Numbered from the stretch's first letter, positions 17,011-25,556 are shown. The stretch: 64,000 nucleotides of DNA from Variovorax sp. HW608 (GCF_900090195.1 NZ_LT607803.1:6846229-6910228); one strand, 5' to 3'. The notes: generated by a model not told the origin, from the letters alone. Numbers and translations are program-made.

Positions 17011-17928
17011 CTACTGGGTGGACGCGGCTGGCTCGAGCGACGTCAGCTTCGCGTCGGTGCCTGCGGGCAATGACGTGCCGACTCTCGGCTTGTCGAGTTC
17101 GCCGCTGTTCTCGCGCTCGATGCGGTCCTGCGTCTGACGGTTCAGGACCATGATGCTGATGCGCCGGTTGATCGGGTTGCGGGGGTCGGCGTTGTCCAGG
17201 TGCATGCTGTCGGCGAGGCCGACGACGCGCAGCACCTTGTTCTCGTTCATGCCGCCTGTCACGAGCTCGCGCCGCGATGCGTTGGCGCGGTCGGCCGACA
17301 GTTCCCAGTTGCCGTAGGCCTTGTCGCCGTTGGTGTAGACGACGGCGTCGGTATGGCCCGAAAGGGTGATCTTGTTCGGCAGGTCGTTGAGCGTCGGCCC
17401 CAGCTCGCGCAGGATCGCACGCATGTGCGGCACGACGCGCGCGCTCGCGAGGTCGAACATCGGGCGCTTGGCGCTGTCCACGATCTGCAGGCGCAGGCCT
17501 TCGCTCGTGATGTCGATCAGGATCTGCGAGCGCAGCTGCTTGAAGACCGGGCTGTTCTCGATCAGTTCGTCCAGCCGCTTCTTCATGTCGGCGAGGCGCG
17601 CGGCGTCTTCCATCTCGGCGCGTTCGGCGTCGGAGAGCTTCTCCTCGCCTTCCTGTGCGATCGGGTCCGGCCCGCCGCCGGGGATCACGCTCGAACTGAG
17701 GCTGCTCTTGTCGCCGCCGCTCAGAGCGACCTTCAGCGGCATGCGGAAGTGCTCTGCGATGCCCTCGCGCTGCTTGGGCGTCGAGATCGACAGCAGCCAC
17801 ATCACGAGGAAGAAAGCCATCATGGCCGTCATGAAGTCGGCGTAGGCGATCTTCCAGCCGCCGCCGTGATGGCCAGCATGGCCGCCGGCGACCTTCTTGA
17901 CGATGACGCGATTCTTGTCTGCGTTCAT
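17011..17928 (-). CDS. motB: flagellar motor stator protein MotB
   Basis: MotB (305 residues) anchors the proton-driven stator to peptidoglycan. A single membrane segment near the N-terminus contains the proton-accepting Asp31 (AYADFMTAMMAFFLVMWLL), followed by a plug region and an OmpA-like peptidoglycan-binding domain (ITLSGHTDAVVY, LSADRANASRRELV, NRRISIMVL). The C-terminal 45 residues are an unconserved tail. It lies 14 bases after motA and 15 before cheA. The Asp in the membrane segment and the general sequence indicate a proton-type (not sodium PomB) stator. Confidence 0.97.
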   Translation of the reverse strand: MNADKNRVIVKKVAGGHAGHHGGGWKIAYADFMTAMMAFFLVMWLLSISTPKQREGIAEHFRMPLKVALSGGDKSSLSSSVIPGGGPDPIAQEGEEKLSDAERAEMEDAARLADMKKRLDELIENSPVFKQLRSQILIDITSEGLRLQIVDSAKRPMFDLASARVVPHMRAILRELGPTLNDLPNKITLSGHTDAVVYTNGDKAYGNWELSADRANASRRELVTGGMNENKVLRVVGLADSMHLDNADPRNPINRRISIMVLNRQTQDRIERENSGELDKPRVGTSLPAGTDAKLTSLEPAASTQ

Positions 17929-17942
17929 GGTCTACCCGGCGA

Positions 17943-18803
17943 TCAGCGGGCCTTGACTTCGCGGACGTGCTCGTCGAGCTCGTTGAAGGTCGGACGTTCG
18001 GTCGAGAACAGCACCTTGCGACCGAACTCCACCGCCAGTTGCGGCGCATAGCCGTTCAGGCTCGCGAGCAGGGTGACCTTCGCGCACTGGAAGACCTTCA
18101 TGCCCTCTTCCACCTTCTGGTTGATCACGGTGGCCAGCGGCATCACGAAGCCATAGGCCAGCAGCACGCCGAGGAAGGTGCCGACCATCGCGTGGGCGAT
18201 CAGCGCACCCATCTCGGAAGGCGGCAGGTTGGCCGAGCCGAGCGCATGCACCACGCCCAGCACCGCGGCCACGATGCCGAGGGCAGGCAGCGCATCGCCG
18301 ACGCGCGCCAGGCTGTGCGAGGGCACTTCGGCCTCGTGGCGGATGGTCTCGATCTCGTGGTCCATCAGCGCCTCGATCTCGAAGGCGTCGGTGTTGCCGC
18401 TCACCATCAGGCGCAGGTAGTCGCAGAGGAACTCCATCACCTCGTGCTCGGCCATGATGGACGGATAGCGGTTGAAGATCTCGCTTTCCTTCGGGCTCTC
18501 GACGTCGGATTCGAGCTTCATCATGCCGTCCTTGCGGGCCTTGGCGAGGAGCTCGTACAACAAGGCGAGCAGGTCCATGTAGAGCTGCTGGTTGTGCTTG
18601 GTCGAGCGCAGGAGCAGCGGCAACTCCTTCATCGTCGCCTTGATCGTCTTGCCGTTGTTGCCGGCGACGAAGGCGCCCAATGCGGCGCCGCCGATCATCA
18701 GGACTTCGACCGGCTGGAACAGGACGCCGAAATGACCGCCCATGAGGGCATAGCCCCCGAACACGGTTCCCACCACCACCAGGTATCCGACGAGCACCAG
18801 CAC
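17943..18803 (-). CDS. motA: flagellar motor stator protein MotA
   Basis: MotA (286 residues) forms the proton channel with MotB. The start is a GTG at 18803 giving MLVLVGYLVVVGTVFGGYAL, close to the enterobacterial MotA N-terminus, with an AAGGGGAAG ribosome site. Four membrane segments are visible; the large cytoplasmic loop between the second and third contains the charged region that touches FliG, and the last pair includes VGDALPALGIVAAVLGVVHAL and MVGTFLGVLLAYGFVMPLA. It starts 65 bases after flhC and is probably transcribed with it. Confidence 0.97.
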   Translation of the reverse strand: MLVLVGYLVVVGTVFGGYALMGGHFGVLFQPVEVLMIGGAALGAFVAGNNGKTIKATMKELPLLLRSTKHNQQLYMDLLALLYELLAKARKDGMMKLESDVESPKESEIFNRYPSIMAEHEVMEFLCDYLRLMVSGNTDAFEIEALMDHEIETIRHEAEVPSHSLARVGDALPALGIVAAVLGVVHALGSANLPPSEMGALIAHAMVGTFLGVLLAYGFVMPLATVINQKVEEGMKVFQCAKVTLLASLNGYAPQLAVEFGRKVLFSTERPTFNELDEHVREVKAR

Positions 18804-18868
18804 ACGCTTCCCCTTTTGCCCTCAGGCTTCAAATCAGTTGGTTCGAATTCCGAAGTGAATGAATCGCC

Positions 18869-19474
18869 TCAGTGGCCTCCGATGGCGGCCCGCGCCTCGG
18901 CGCGCGCCAGAACGGTGTCGGAACCGGACTCGGATTCGGCGGGCGCCTCCGCCCGCTTCGGGCCGCGCGCCTTGCCCGCGCGCGACGGCGGTCGGCAGAG
19001 CACGCACACATAGCCGTGCTTGTTGTCGTGCGCGTGCGCCACGAAGCGGCCGCCGCAGCGGCTGCAGGTGCTCAGCTGGAGCATGTCGCTCTCGAAGAAG
19101 CGCACCATCGTGTAGGCGCGCGTGAAGTCCAGTACGACGTCGCCGCCGTGTGCCTCGATCTGCTCCATGTAGAGGCGGTAGCTCTTGATCAGCGCGCGCA
19201 GCGGCGTCTCGTAGGCCTCTTCCAGCATGAAGCGGTACATGTTGTAGAACATCGAGGAATGGATATTGGCCAACCAGGTCATGTACCAATCCGTCGAAAA
19301 AGGCAAAAGACCCTTGGGCGGCGAAACCCCTTTCAATTCCTTGTAAAGGCGAATCAGGCGTTCACGGCTCAGGCCGACTTCCGATTCCAGAAATTGCAGC
19401 CGCGCGCCGAGCTCGATCAGCTCGATGGCTAATTGAACCTGGCGCACTTCGCCCAGGACGCTTTTCTTGCTCAT
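18869..19474 (-). CDS. flhC: flagellar master regulator subunit FlhC
   Basis: FlhC combines with FlhD to activate class II flagellar promoters. The start is set at the ATG at 19474 (MSKKSVLGEVRQVQLAIELI), which overlaps the flhD stop by four bases; the longer open frame lies within flhD. The 201-residue protein carries four cysteines as two CxxC pairs (STCSRCGG and VCVLCR) that bind zinc in the family. The C-terminal 30 residues are a basic, Ala-rich tail. Confidence 0.96.
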   Translation of the reverse strand: MSKKSVLGEVRQVQLAIELIELGARLQFLESEVGLSRERLIRLYKELKGVSPPKGLLPFSTDWYMTWLANIHSSMFYNMYRFMLEEAYETPLRALIKSYRLYMEQIEAHGGDVVLDFTRAYTMVRFFESDMLQLSTCSRCGGRFVAHAHDNKHGYVCVLCRPPSRAGKARGPKRAEAPAESESGSDTVLARAEARAAIGGH

Positions 19475-19824
19475 GCCATTGCGCCCACTTCGCGCGATTG
19501 AATTTTCCGCGCCGACATCAGGATCGACATATGCGCCTGCTGGAGCGTCGTATCCTTTTCCTCGCCAAATACGGCGAACATCGGATGGTCGTCGAGGCGG
19601 AAACTGCAAAGCAGAAAATTCGACGCCGCCAATTTGACGATCTGGGTTAGAGACATGTTGGCCAGCAAATCCGCGAGTTCGCGGCCGACCCCCAAACGAT
19701 ACATGGCTGCTGCGCGATCCTGCTTGGCCAGCTTTTGAGCGAGCAGCATGTAGGCGAGATTGATGTCGCCGATCTCTTTCGAGATGTCGCCATGTGTCAC
19801 GGCGCCGTCATTTTCCAATTCCAC
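19471..19824 (-). CDS. flhD: flagellar master regulator subunit FlhD
   Basis: FlhD (117 residues) is the partner of FlhC in the FlhD4C2 activator. The start is a GTG at 19824 with GGAG six bases upstream. The core reads INLAYMLLAQKLAKQDRAAA then MYRLGVGRELADLLANMSL, matching the helical dimer of the family. A 313-base AT-rich control region precedes it. It is the first gene of a run that continues through flhC, motA, motB, cheA and the che genes on the minus strand. Confidence 0.96.
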   Translation of the reverse strand: MELENDGAVTHGDISKEIGDINLAYMLLAQKLAKQDRAAAMYRLGVGRELADLLANMSLTQIVKLAASNFLLCSFRLDDHPMFAVFGEEKDTTLQQAHMSILMSARKIQSREVGAMA

Positions 19825-20137
19825 TCTGCACTCCGTTTGATTTTGGCTCTAGTCTATCGACAGAATCTAACAATCTTTAACAACTGGCTGTCATTCATCC
19901 TGAAAGTGAGACTTATCTGACACGACCCAAACGCCCTCCCAATTCAGGGAAACCCTCACGTGGACAATGTAAGTAGAATGCATACAAAAAAATTGGCGCC
20001 CTGCCGCTTCGAATTGATGAAAAAGTATTAAACTCGTCAATGAAACGGGAGATTCAGGATCAATTGTTCGCTTCTTTCATGAAATCCAATTAATACGAAA
20101 CAAAAAGTATCAATTCGAATTTCTCGTGTGAAATAAT
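19825..20137 (-). promoter_or_regulatory. AT-rich control region upstream of flhDC
   Basis: This 313-base stretch holds no supportable gene and is much richer in A+T than the rest of the window. It separates the end of the minus-strand fliK-like/flhB-C genes from flhD, so it must contain the flhDC promoter and probably binding sites for several regulators. It includes several poly-A/T tracts (for example a run of seven A on the plus strand near 19985) that would favour bending or nucleoid-protein binding. I could not identify a convincing -35/-10 pair. Confidence 0.6.
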
Positions 20138-20431
20138 TCATGCCATTCGCCCCGGAATCGCATCCGTGTCACTTTCGAGACCGTGGATCCACGCCATCAG
20201 CTCGGCCACCGCGCGATAAAGCTGCGGCGGGATCTGCGCATCGAGGTTCACCTGCATGAGCAGCCGGACCAGGTCCGCGGACTCGTGCACGTAGAGGCCG
20301 TTCGCCTTCGCCTCGCGCATGATCGATTCGGCCACCACGCCATAGCCCTTCGCCACGACCACGGGCGCCTTCGCGGTGTCGGCATGCGACAGCGCCACCG
20401 CGCCCTGACGTTCGTTCGCACCGGCGGTCAT
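20138..20431 (-). CDS. free-standing FlhB C-terminal-domain protein (FhlB/YlqH-like)
   Basis: The 97-residue product starts at the ATG at 20431, overlapping the stop of the upstream FliK-like gene by four bases. It aligns with the cleaved C-terminal part of FlhB: KAPVVVAKGYGVVAESIMRE compares with APRVVAKGTDLIAQRIRE of FlhB in this window, and QIPPQLYRAVAELMAWIHGLE with EIPAGLYTAVAEVLAWVYQL. It has no membrane part and no NPTH cleavage site. Such proteins can stand in for FlhB-C in some bacteria. Its coupling to a FliK-like gene suggests a dedicated partner, which is inference. Confidence 0.88.
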   Translation of the reverse strand: MTAGANERQGAVALSHADTAKAPVVVAKGYGVVAESIMREAKANGLYVHESADLVRLLMQVNLDAQIPPQLYRAVAELMAWIHGLESDTDAIPGRMA

Positions 20432-21714
20432 GACGGATTCATCCCCGAAACCTGGAAGTCCTGCAGCGACAGGCCGATCGCGTCGAAGCGCCGGGCCAGC
20501 GCCCCGCCGTCCGCCCGCAGGCGTGCCACCGTGGACGCTTCGGCGGCACTGAGGCGCGCATGCACGCCCGAACCGGCGAGGCTGAGCCGCACATCGACCA
20601 CGCCGAGGCGCGGCAGATGCATCGACACCGTGGTGGACCAGGGTCGAGCGGCTTCTTCGCCGCCGGCATGAGATTCGCGTTCGTCGCTCTCCTGCTCGAT
20701 CGACCATTGCATCGGCACGCCGGGCCACGCCTCGCCGTTCCACCGGAAGACCGACGTGGCGAGCAGATCGAGCTGCTGGTGCACCAGCGTGACGGACTGC
20801 GGATGGATCATCCCGGTTGCAACCGGCATGAGCCCGGTCGTCGCGGCATGACCTGGATGGCGAACCGCGCTGCCTTCTGCAACAACGGCACGCTCGGTCA
20901 CGGCCTCGGGCATCGCCGCGGGCGCTTCGGCCCAACGGTAGGCCGCCTCGACACGCGCGGCCTCCGGATGGGCTTCGCGATCGGCGGCAAGCGGCGCATC
21001 ACCGGAAGGCGCCTGTGCTGCCGAGGGCTTTGCCTCTTGGACCTCGGCAGTACCGCCCTGCCCCGCTGCTTCCACGGGTTTCCCGGTGTTCGATGCGAGT
21101 TCGTCGACCACCGGTGCGAGGCCTTGGGCAACCGCCTGCTGCGCGGCTTCGGCGGCCTGCGACGAAGGCCCAGCCACGGTCGGCAGGGCGGGCTGCGCCT
21201 GTGCAGCCAATGCCGCCGCGAGCCCCGGACCCGACCAGCGCGCCTGCGGCTCCTCGGCCATCTGCGCCAGCGTGCGGCTTCCCGCCGCGAGTTCCACGAG
21301 GTGCGATTCGTAGAAGAGTCCGCTCGCCCTGACGTTCTGCGACAGCATGCCGGCAAGCACACCCGCATCCGGCGCCTTCGCCGAAGCCCAGGCGGGCGCG
21401 GCGCCGCGCACCGGGCCCGCATCGCCATGGGCATCCGCCAGCACCGCGCTGATGAGTCGCGCCGCCGCCGACAGCTCGGCCTTGGCGGCGCGCGTCGGCG
21501 AGCCGTCGCGGTACGCCGCGTCGCCGAGGGCGCCGGGCACCAGTCTCTCGAGTGCCGCGTTGGAGGGCAGCCGCACGTCGTTCGCGACGCGCCCCACCTG
21601 CAGCACCGGCCCGGGCGGACCGATCTCGGCCTCGTTCCTGATCGCGAGCACGTCCACGCGCGGCGAAGTCTTCGCGGCGAGCAGCGTGTCGATCAACCCG
21701 GTCAAACCTGTCAT
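20428..21714 (-). CDS. second FliK-like hook-length-control-family protein
   Basis: The 428-residue protein has a Pro/Ala/Gln-rich middle and a C-terminal domain with the FliK hook-domain pattern (STTVSMHLPRLGVVDVRLSL, then ARLRADGGALARRFDAIGLSLQDFQVSG). In FliK this domain touches FlhB-C and triggers the export switch. It is distinct from the FliK encoded between fliJ and fliL at 31724. The N-terminal ~100 residues show nothing I recognise. It lies after fliT by 20 bases and overlaps the FlhB-C-like gene, so the two are probably made together. It is not a truncated copy of the other FliK. Confidence 0.78.
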   Translation of the reverse strand: MTGLTGLIDTLLAAKTSPRVDVLAIRNEAEIGPPGPVLQVGRVANDVRLPSNAALERLVPGALGDAAYRDGSPTRAAKAELSAAARLISAVLADAHGDAGPVRGAAPAWASAKAPDAGVLAGMLSQNVRASGLFYESHLVELAAGSRTLAQMAEEPQARWSGPGLAAALAAQAQPALPTVAGPSSQAAEAAQQAVAQGLAPVVDELASNTGKPVEAAGQGGTAEVQEAKPSAAQAPSGDAPLAADREAHPEAARVEAAYRWAEAPAAMPEAVTERAVVAEGSAVRHPGHAATTGLMPVATGMIHPQSVTLVHQQLDLLATSVFRWNGEAWPGVPMQWSIEQESDERESHAGGEEAARPWSTTVSMHLPRLGVVDVRLSLAGSGVHARLSAAEASTVARLRADGGALARRFDAIGLSLQDFQVSGMNPS

Positions 21715-21734
21715 GGCGCGCAGTCAGTGCCTGT

Positions 21735-22067
21735 TCAGTGCGAGAAGCGGTAGGCCTTGCCCAGCGTCTGCTGCTGATGCAGCGAGCTCATGCGCGCGAT
21801 CAACTGCTCGATCTGCGGCTTCACCAGGCCGCACACCTCGTCCTGGTCCATGCGGATGCGCGCGATCAGCCGCCGCACCTCGTCGTACTGCGCCGGATCG
21901 AGCGCTTCCAGCGGCTGCAGCACCTTGAGCCTGTCGACAAGCGCCGAGCACTGCGCCTCGAGCTCCGGTAGCCGACTCCATTCCTTCCCGCGCGCCAGTT
22001 CAGCCATCAGCGACACGCGCATCGCGAGCTCGCTGTAGCAATGGACGACTTCACTCGTGACTGCCAT
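21735..22067 (-). CDS. fliT: flagellar chaperone FliT
   Basis: FliT is a small helical cytoplasmic chaperone for the cap protein FliD and, in enterics, an inhibitor of FlhDC. The 110-residue product starts at the ATG at 22067, with GAGGGA six bases upstream. It is predicted all-helical (YSELAMRVSLMAELA, LIARIRMDQDEVCGLVKPQIEQLI). Position directly after fliS supports the call, since sequence conservation of FliT is low. Confidence 0.85.
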   Translation of the reverse strand: MAVTSEVVHCYSELAMRVSLMAELARGKEWSRLPELEAQCSALVDRLKVLQPLEALDPAQYDEVRRLIARIRMDQDEVCGLVKPQIEQLIARMSSLHQQQTLGKAYRFSH

Positions 22068-22095
22068 GTTGTCCCTCGTCTTGTGCATTGCCGGT

Positions 22096-22518
22096 TCAGG
22101 CGCGGGCAGGCGCGGCGTCGATCTCGCGCCAGGCCGACCCGATGGATTCGAGAAGTTCCTCGGCTTCGTCCAGCGCCCCGGCGTCGTTGCGCAGGTTCGC
22201 CTGGAAGAGCTTCTGGACGATGTAGTCGTACAAGGCCGACAGGTTGTTCACCAGTTCCTCGCCGGCCGATCCGGCCGCATCGGCGTCGAGCGCGGCCTTC
22301 AGGCCGCTGGCCACGATGTCGATGGCTTTCGAGATCGCGTTGCCCTTGGCGACGATCTCGCCGCAAGCCATGTGATGCCTTGCCATGCCGATGGCCGCCT
22401 TGGCCCCTTCGAACAACATGGAGATCAGCTGATGAGGCGAGGCGCTCATCGCGCTCGTCTCGATGCCGATGCGGGCATACGCGCCGGCGCCGGTCCTGAA
22501 AGTGTGAGGCGTGTACAT
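22096..22518 (-). CDS. fliS: flagellin chaperone FliS
   Basis: FliS binds the flagellin C-terminus and prevents early polymerisation in the cytoplasm. The 140-residue helical protein has the family N-terminus with YARIGIETSAMSASPHQLISMLFEGA and the helix ALDADAAGSAGEELVNNLSALYDYIVQKL. It lies between fliD and fliT and starts 21 bases after the fliD stop. Confidence 0.95.
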   Translation of the reverse strand: MYTPHTFRTGAGAYARIGIETSAMSASPHQLISMLFEGAKAAIGMARHHMACGEIVAKGNAISKAIDIVASGLKAALDADAAGSAGEELVNNLSALYDYIVQKLFQANLRNDAGALDEAEELLESIGSAWREIDAAPARA

Positions 22519-22539
22519 GCAGTGCTCCGATCGGCCGGT

Positions 22540-24003
22540 TTAGCTGCTCTTGCTGCTGCTGGTGGTGGTTCCGTTCATCGCATTGAACTGCTGCGTGAGA
22601 TAGCTCATGGTGCTGTTCATGGTGCTCATCAGCACGTCGAGCTGCTGGAACTGCGTGCGGTAGCGCGCCACCGTGTCGTCCACGCGCGCCGACATCGCGG
22701 TGTATTCGGTGTCGAGCTGCTTGAGCGTCGCGTTGACGCCGTCCGTGGCGACCTGCAGCGCGCCGCCGTCCGCGGTCATGCCGCTCACGAGCGAGCTCAA
22801 TTGCTTGCCATATCCGGCCGTGCTGCCATCCGCGCTGGCGAAGAGCTTCGACACGCCGGCCAGATTCGTCGAGAGCGCCTTGTTCAGCTTGTCGGAATCG
22901 AGCGCCAGCGTGCCGTCCTTCTGGAAGGAAATGCCGACCTCCGACAGCACCTTCATGTCGTTCGAACCGCCGTCCTGCGGCGCCACGAGTGCCTGGCGAA
23001 TCTTCGTCTGGATATTGCGCAGCGTCGCATCGCCCATCAACGCGGCGCCCGTCTTCGTGGTCGCGTTGTAGGCGGTAAGCGACGTGGCGGTCGACTGCAG
23101 GTTGTTGTAGGCCTGGACGAAGGCGGAGATCGCCGACGACACCGACGTGGTGTCATTGGAAAGGTTGACGCTGCTGGTGCCGAGCGACACCAGGTTCAGC
23201 GTCGTGCCCTGGATCGCCTCCTTCACCGTGTTCCTGGCGCTCGACACGGCGATGCCGTTCACGGTCAGTTTCGCATCCTGGCCACTCACCGTCTGCGTCA
23301 GGTTCTGGGTGGCTTCGGGATCGTTGGCGAGCAGGTTCTGGAGCGCCGCATCGCCCGCCACGGAGATCTTCATGCTCGATGCCGCGCCGGTTTGCGTGGA
23401 GGACAGGACCAGGCGTTCCGGCGCCGCGCTGCCATCGCTCACGACAGTGGCCGTCACGCCCGCGTTGGCGGCATTGATGGCGTCGCGGATCCCCTGGAGC
23501 GTGTTGTTGCTTGCGTCGATGGTGATCGGGACCGCAGTGCGCGTGGCGTCCTTCGTGAAGGTGGCACCGGCGTACTTTCCGGTCGTCGCGTCGAGCGTGC
23601 CGCCCGAAACGGTCCCGAAATCGATGGTGATCGTGCCATTGCCGATGGCCGTCGTCGCACTCGCCTGCCCCGCCGAGACCAGGGACTGGGACTGTGCCAG
23701 CTGGGTGACGTTGATCGAATAGCTGCCGGCCACGGCGGTGCTGTCCCCCGTGGCGGTCAGAACGCCCGTGTTGCTCGATGCGGCCTTCACGCTCTGGAAC
23801 AGCGAAGGCGATCCCAGCGCCGCGGCAGCCGACTCGAACCCGCTCAGCACGCTCGACAACTTTCCGTAGGCCGTCAGCTTGGTGGTGTAGCCGGTCTGCT
23901 TGGATTGCAGGTCGACCAGCGGCTGGCTCTCTGCCGTCTGGAGCTGCGTGAGCAGGGTGGAGAGATCGAGATTCGATCCGACGCCGAGGCTGCTGATGGT
24001 CAT
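22540..24003 (-). CDS. fliD: flagellar filament cap protein FliD
   Basis: FliD (487 residues) caps the filament and helps flagellin fold at the tip. The N-terminal region TISSLGVGSNLDLSTLLTQL and the coiled-coil C-terminus (LKQLDTEYTAMSARVDDTVARYRTQFQQLDVLMS) are the conserved D0/D1 parts; the middle is variable. The C-terminus is a Ser/Thr-rich tail. The 182 bases between fliC and this gene contain no sigma-28 promoter that I could see, so it may depend on readthrough from fliC or on another promoter. Confidence 0.95.
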   Translation of the reverse strand: MTISSLGVGSNLDLSTLLTQLQTAESQPLVDLQSKQTGYTTKLTAYGKLSSVLSGFESAAAALGSPSLFQSVKAASSNTGVLTATGDSTAVAGSYSINVTQLAQSQSLVSAGQASATTAIGNGTITIDFGTVSGGTLDATTGKYAGATFTKDATRTAVPITIDASNNTLQGIRDAINAANAGVTATVVSDGSAAPERLVLSSTQTGAASSMKISVAGDAALQNLLANDPEATQNLTQTVSGQDAKLTVNGIAVSSARNTVKEAIQGTTLNLVSLGTSSVNLSNDTTSVSSAISAFVQAYNNLQSTATSLTAYNATTKTGAALMGDATLRNIQTKIRQALVAPQDGGSNDMKVLSEVGISFQKDGTLALDSDKLNKALSTNLAGVSKLFASADGSTAGYGKQLSSLVSGMTADGGALQVATDGVNATLKQLDTEYTAMSARVDDTVARYRTQFQQLDVLMSTMNSTMSYLTQQFNAMNGTTTSSSKSS

Positions 24004-24185
24004 GGTGTTGTTGGTCTGTTGTCTACTCTCGAGCCTCGCGGCCCACGAACACGATCTCGCTGTCCTCTGCGGCCTGGCGACGCCTGGCCGCAGGGGACAG
24101 CGCAGGCCGCACGGATTCGCATGCGAATGCCTGCACCTGGCCGACGCCCTCCCCGAACGGAAAGGACGCCTGCGAGCCGCCCGGA
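24004..24185. other. fliC-fliD intergenic region with a long hairpin and a palindrome
   Basis: No gene is seen. A long inverted repeat of 17 bases per arm with a single mismatch (24058-24074 with 24086-24102, 11-base loop) and a perfect 14-base palindrome ATTCGCATGCGAAT (24115-24128) lie in this gap. No U-run follows the hairpin on the minus strand. It may set the ratio of fliC to fliD message by partial termination or mRNA protection. Confidence 0.6.
24058..24102 (-). repeat. 17-base imperfect inverted repeat (stem-loop)
   Basis: The arms are complementary at 16 of 17 positions around an 11-base loop, GC-rich, and without a following T tract. It lies downstream of the abundant fliC message and upstream of fliD. 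Confidence 0.7.
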
Positions 24186-25424
24186 TTACTGCAGCAGCTT
24201 GAGCACGCCCTGCGTCGTCTGGTTGGCCTGCGCCAGCACCGAGGTACCCGCTTGCTGCAGGATCTGGGCGCGGGTCATGTTCGACACTTCGGTCGCGTAG
24301 TCAGCGTCCTGGATCCGCGAGCGCGACGAAGACAGGTTGGTGATCGAGGTACCGAGGTTCGAGATCACCGAATCGAAACGGTTCTGCACCGCACCCAGCG
24401 AGCTGCGCAGATCGTCGACCTTCTTCAGCGCAGCGTCGATGGCGGCCAGCGGGCTGGCGGTGGTGCCGGTTTGCAGGCTGCTGGCCGTGATCTTGGACGT
24501 ATCGACCGTGAAGGCCGCGGTGCCCGCCGTGGTCGTCGTGTCGGCCGATGCCGGATCGAGCGCGACGTAGCGGTACATCGAGGTGCCGCTGGTGGCACCG
24601 GTGAAGCCCTGATTCACCAGGGAAGCCGCTTCGCCAGCCGATGCGGGCGTGATCTTGACCTCGGCGAACATGTTGCCGTTCTTGTCGGTCACGGCATTGC
24701 CCGTGAGGGTAGCGCCACCGGCGGCCAGGCCGAGGGCCGTCGACAGGGTGTCGGTCGTCTTTTCGGCAACGGTCGTGGTCGTGACGGCCGTGGTGCTGCC
24801 GTAGGCGGCCTGCAGTTGGGCCGCAGTCGGCGCATCGCCGGCAGCGGAGGCGGTCGTGCCGTTGAACGCGAGCGACGCGGTAGCGACCGGGCCGGACACG
24901 TTGAAGCCCTGCATGCCGAGCGTCTTCGAGTCGATTTCCTGCAGGTTGATGCTGATGGTCTCGCCGTCATTGGCGCCGACCTGCACGGTCAGCGGCTTGG
25001 CGGAAGCCGAGAGAACCTTCACGCCGTTGAAGTCGGTCTGGGCCGAGGTACGGTCGATTTCGGCCAGACGCTGCGTGATTTCGTCCTGGATCGACTTCAG
25101 GTCGGAAGCCGAGTTGGAGCCGTTGGCAGCCTGCACCGTCAGTTCGCGCACGCGCTGCAGATTGTTGTTGACCTCGGTCAGCGCGCCTTCCGTCGTCTGC
25201 GCGAGCGAGATGCCGTCGTTGGCATTGCGCTGGGCTTGCGTCAGGCCGTTGATGTTCGCCGTGAAGCGGTTGGCAATGGCCTGGCCGGCGGCGTCGTCCT
25301 TGGCGCTGTTGATGCGCAGACCGGACGACAGGCGCTGGATCGCCGTGTTCAGGGACGATTGCGACTTGCTCAGGTTGTTCTGCGTGAGCAGGGAGAGGCT
25401 GTTGGTGTTGATGACTGACGCCAT
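24186..25424 (-). CDS. fliC: flagellin FliC
   Basis: The 412-residue filament protein has the conserved N-terminal D0/D1 helices (MASVINTNSLSLLTQNNLSK, LSSGLRINSAKDDAAGQAIA) and C-terminal D1/D0 helices (ALGAVQNRFDSVISNL, MTRAQILQQAGTSVLAQANQ). The central domain from about residue 180 to 320 is Thr/Ala-rich and variable. It is the only flagellin gene in the window. An AGGAG site precedes the ATG, and a near-perfect sigma-28 promoter lies about 95 bases upstream, giving a leader of roughly 90 bases. Confidence 0.98.
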   Translation of the reverse strand: MASVINTNSLSLLTQNNLSKSQSSLNTAIQRLSSGLRINSAKDDAAGQAIANRFTANINGLTQAQRNANDGISLAQTTEGALTEVNNNLQRVRELTVQAANGSNSASDLKSIQDEITQRLAEIDRTSAQTDFNGVKVLSASAKPLTVQVGANDGETISINLQEIDSKTLGMQGFNVSGPVATASLAFNGTTASAAGDAPTAAQLQAAYGSTTAVTTTTVAEKTTDTLSTALGLAAGGATLTGNAVTDKNGNMFAEVKITPASAGEAASLVNQGFTGATSGTSMYRYVALDPASADTTTTAGTAAFTVDTSKITASSLQTGTTASPLAAIDAALKKVDDLRSSLGAVQNRFDSVISNLGTSITNLSSSRSRIQDADYATEVSNMTRAQILQQAGTSVLAQANQTTQGVLKLLQ

Positions 25425-25518
25425 GTTCGACTCCTAGTAAGAAGAAAGGGTTGAAAGCTCTGGTCCTTAACGCTGGCTCTTGCCCTTTGCGGGGTTTCGA
25501 ATTCCATCGTTGAGTGAG

Positions 25519-25545
25519 TTATCGACAGGGGCTTTCAATCCTTTA
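25519..25545 (-). promoter_or_regulatory. sigma-28 promoter of fliC
   Basis: The minus strand shows TAAA (25545-25542), exactly 15 bases, then GTCGATAA (25526-25519). The sigma-28 consensus is TAAA-N15-GCCGATAA, so only one position differs. The expected transcription start is near 25512, about 88 bases before the fliC ATG. Confidence 0.88.
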
Positions 25546-25556
25546 GGGCGGCCTTC

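Noticed and set aside
19840..19900. A possible sigma-70 promoter (TTGTTA-N17-TCGATA) just upstream of flhD
   Set aside because: The -10 match is poor, and the AT-rich background gives many such partial matches.
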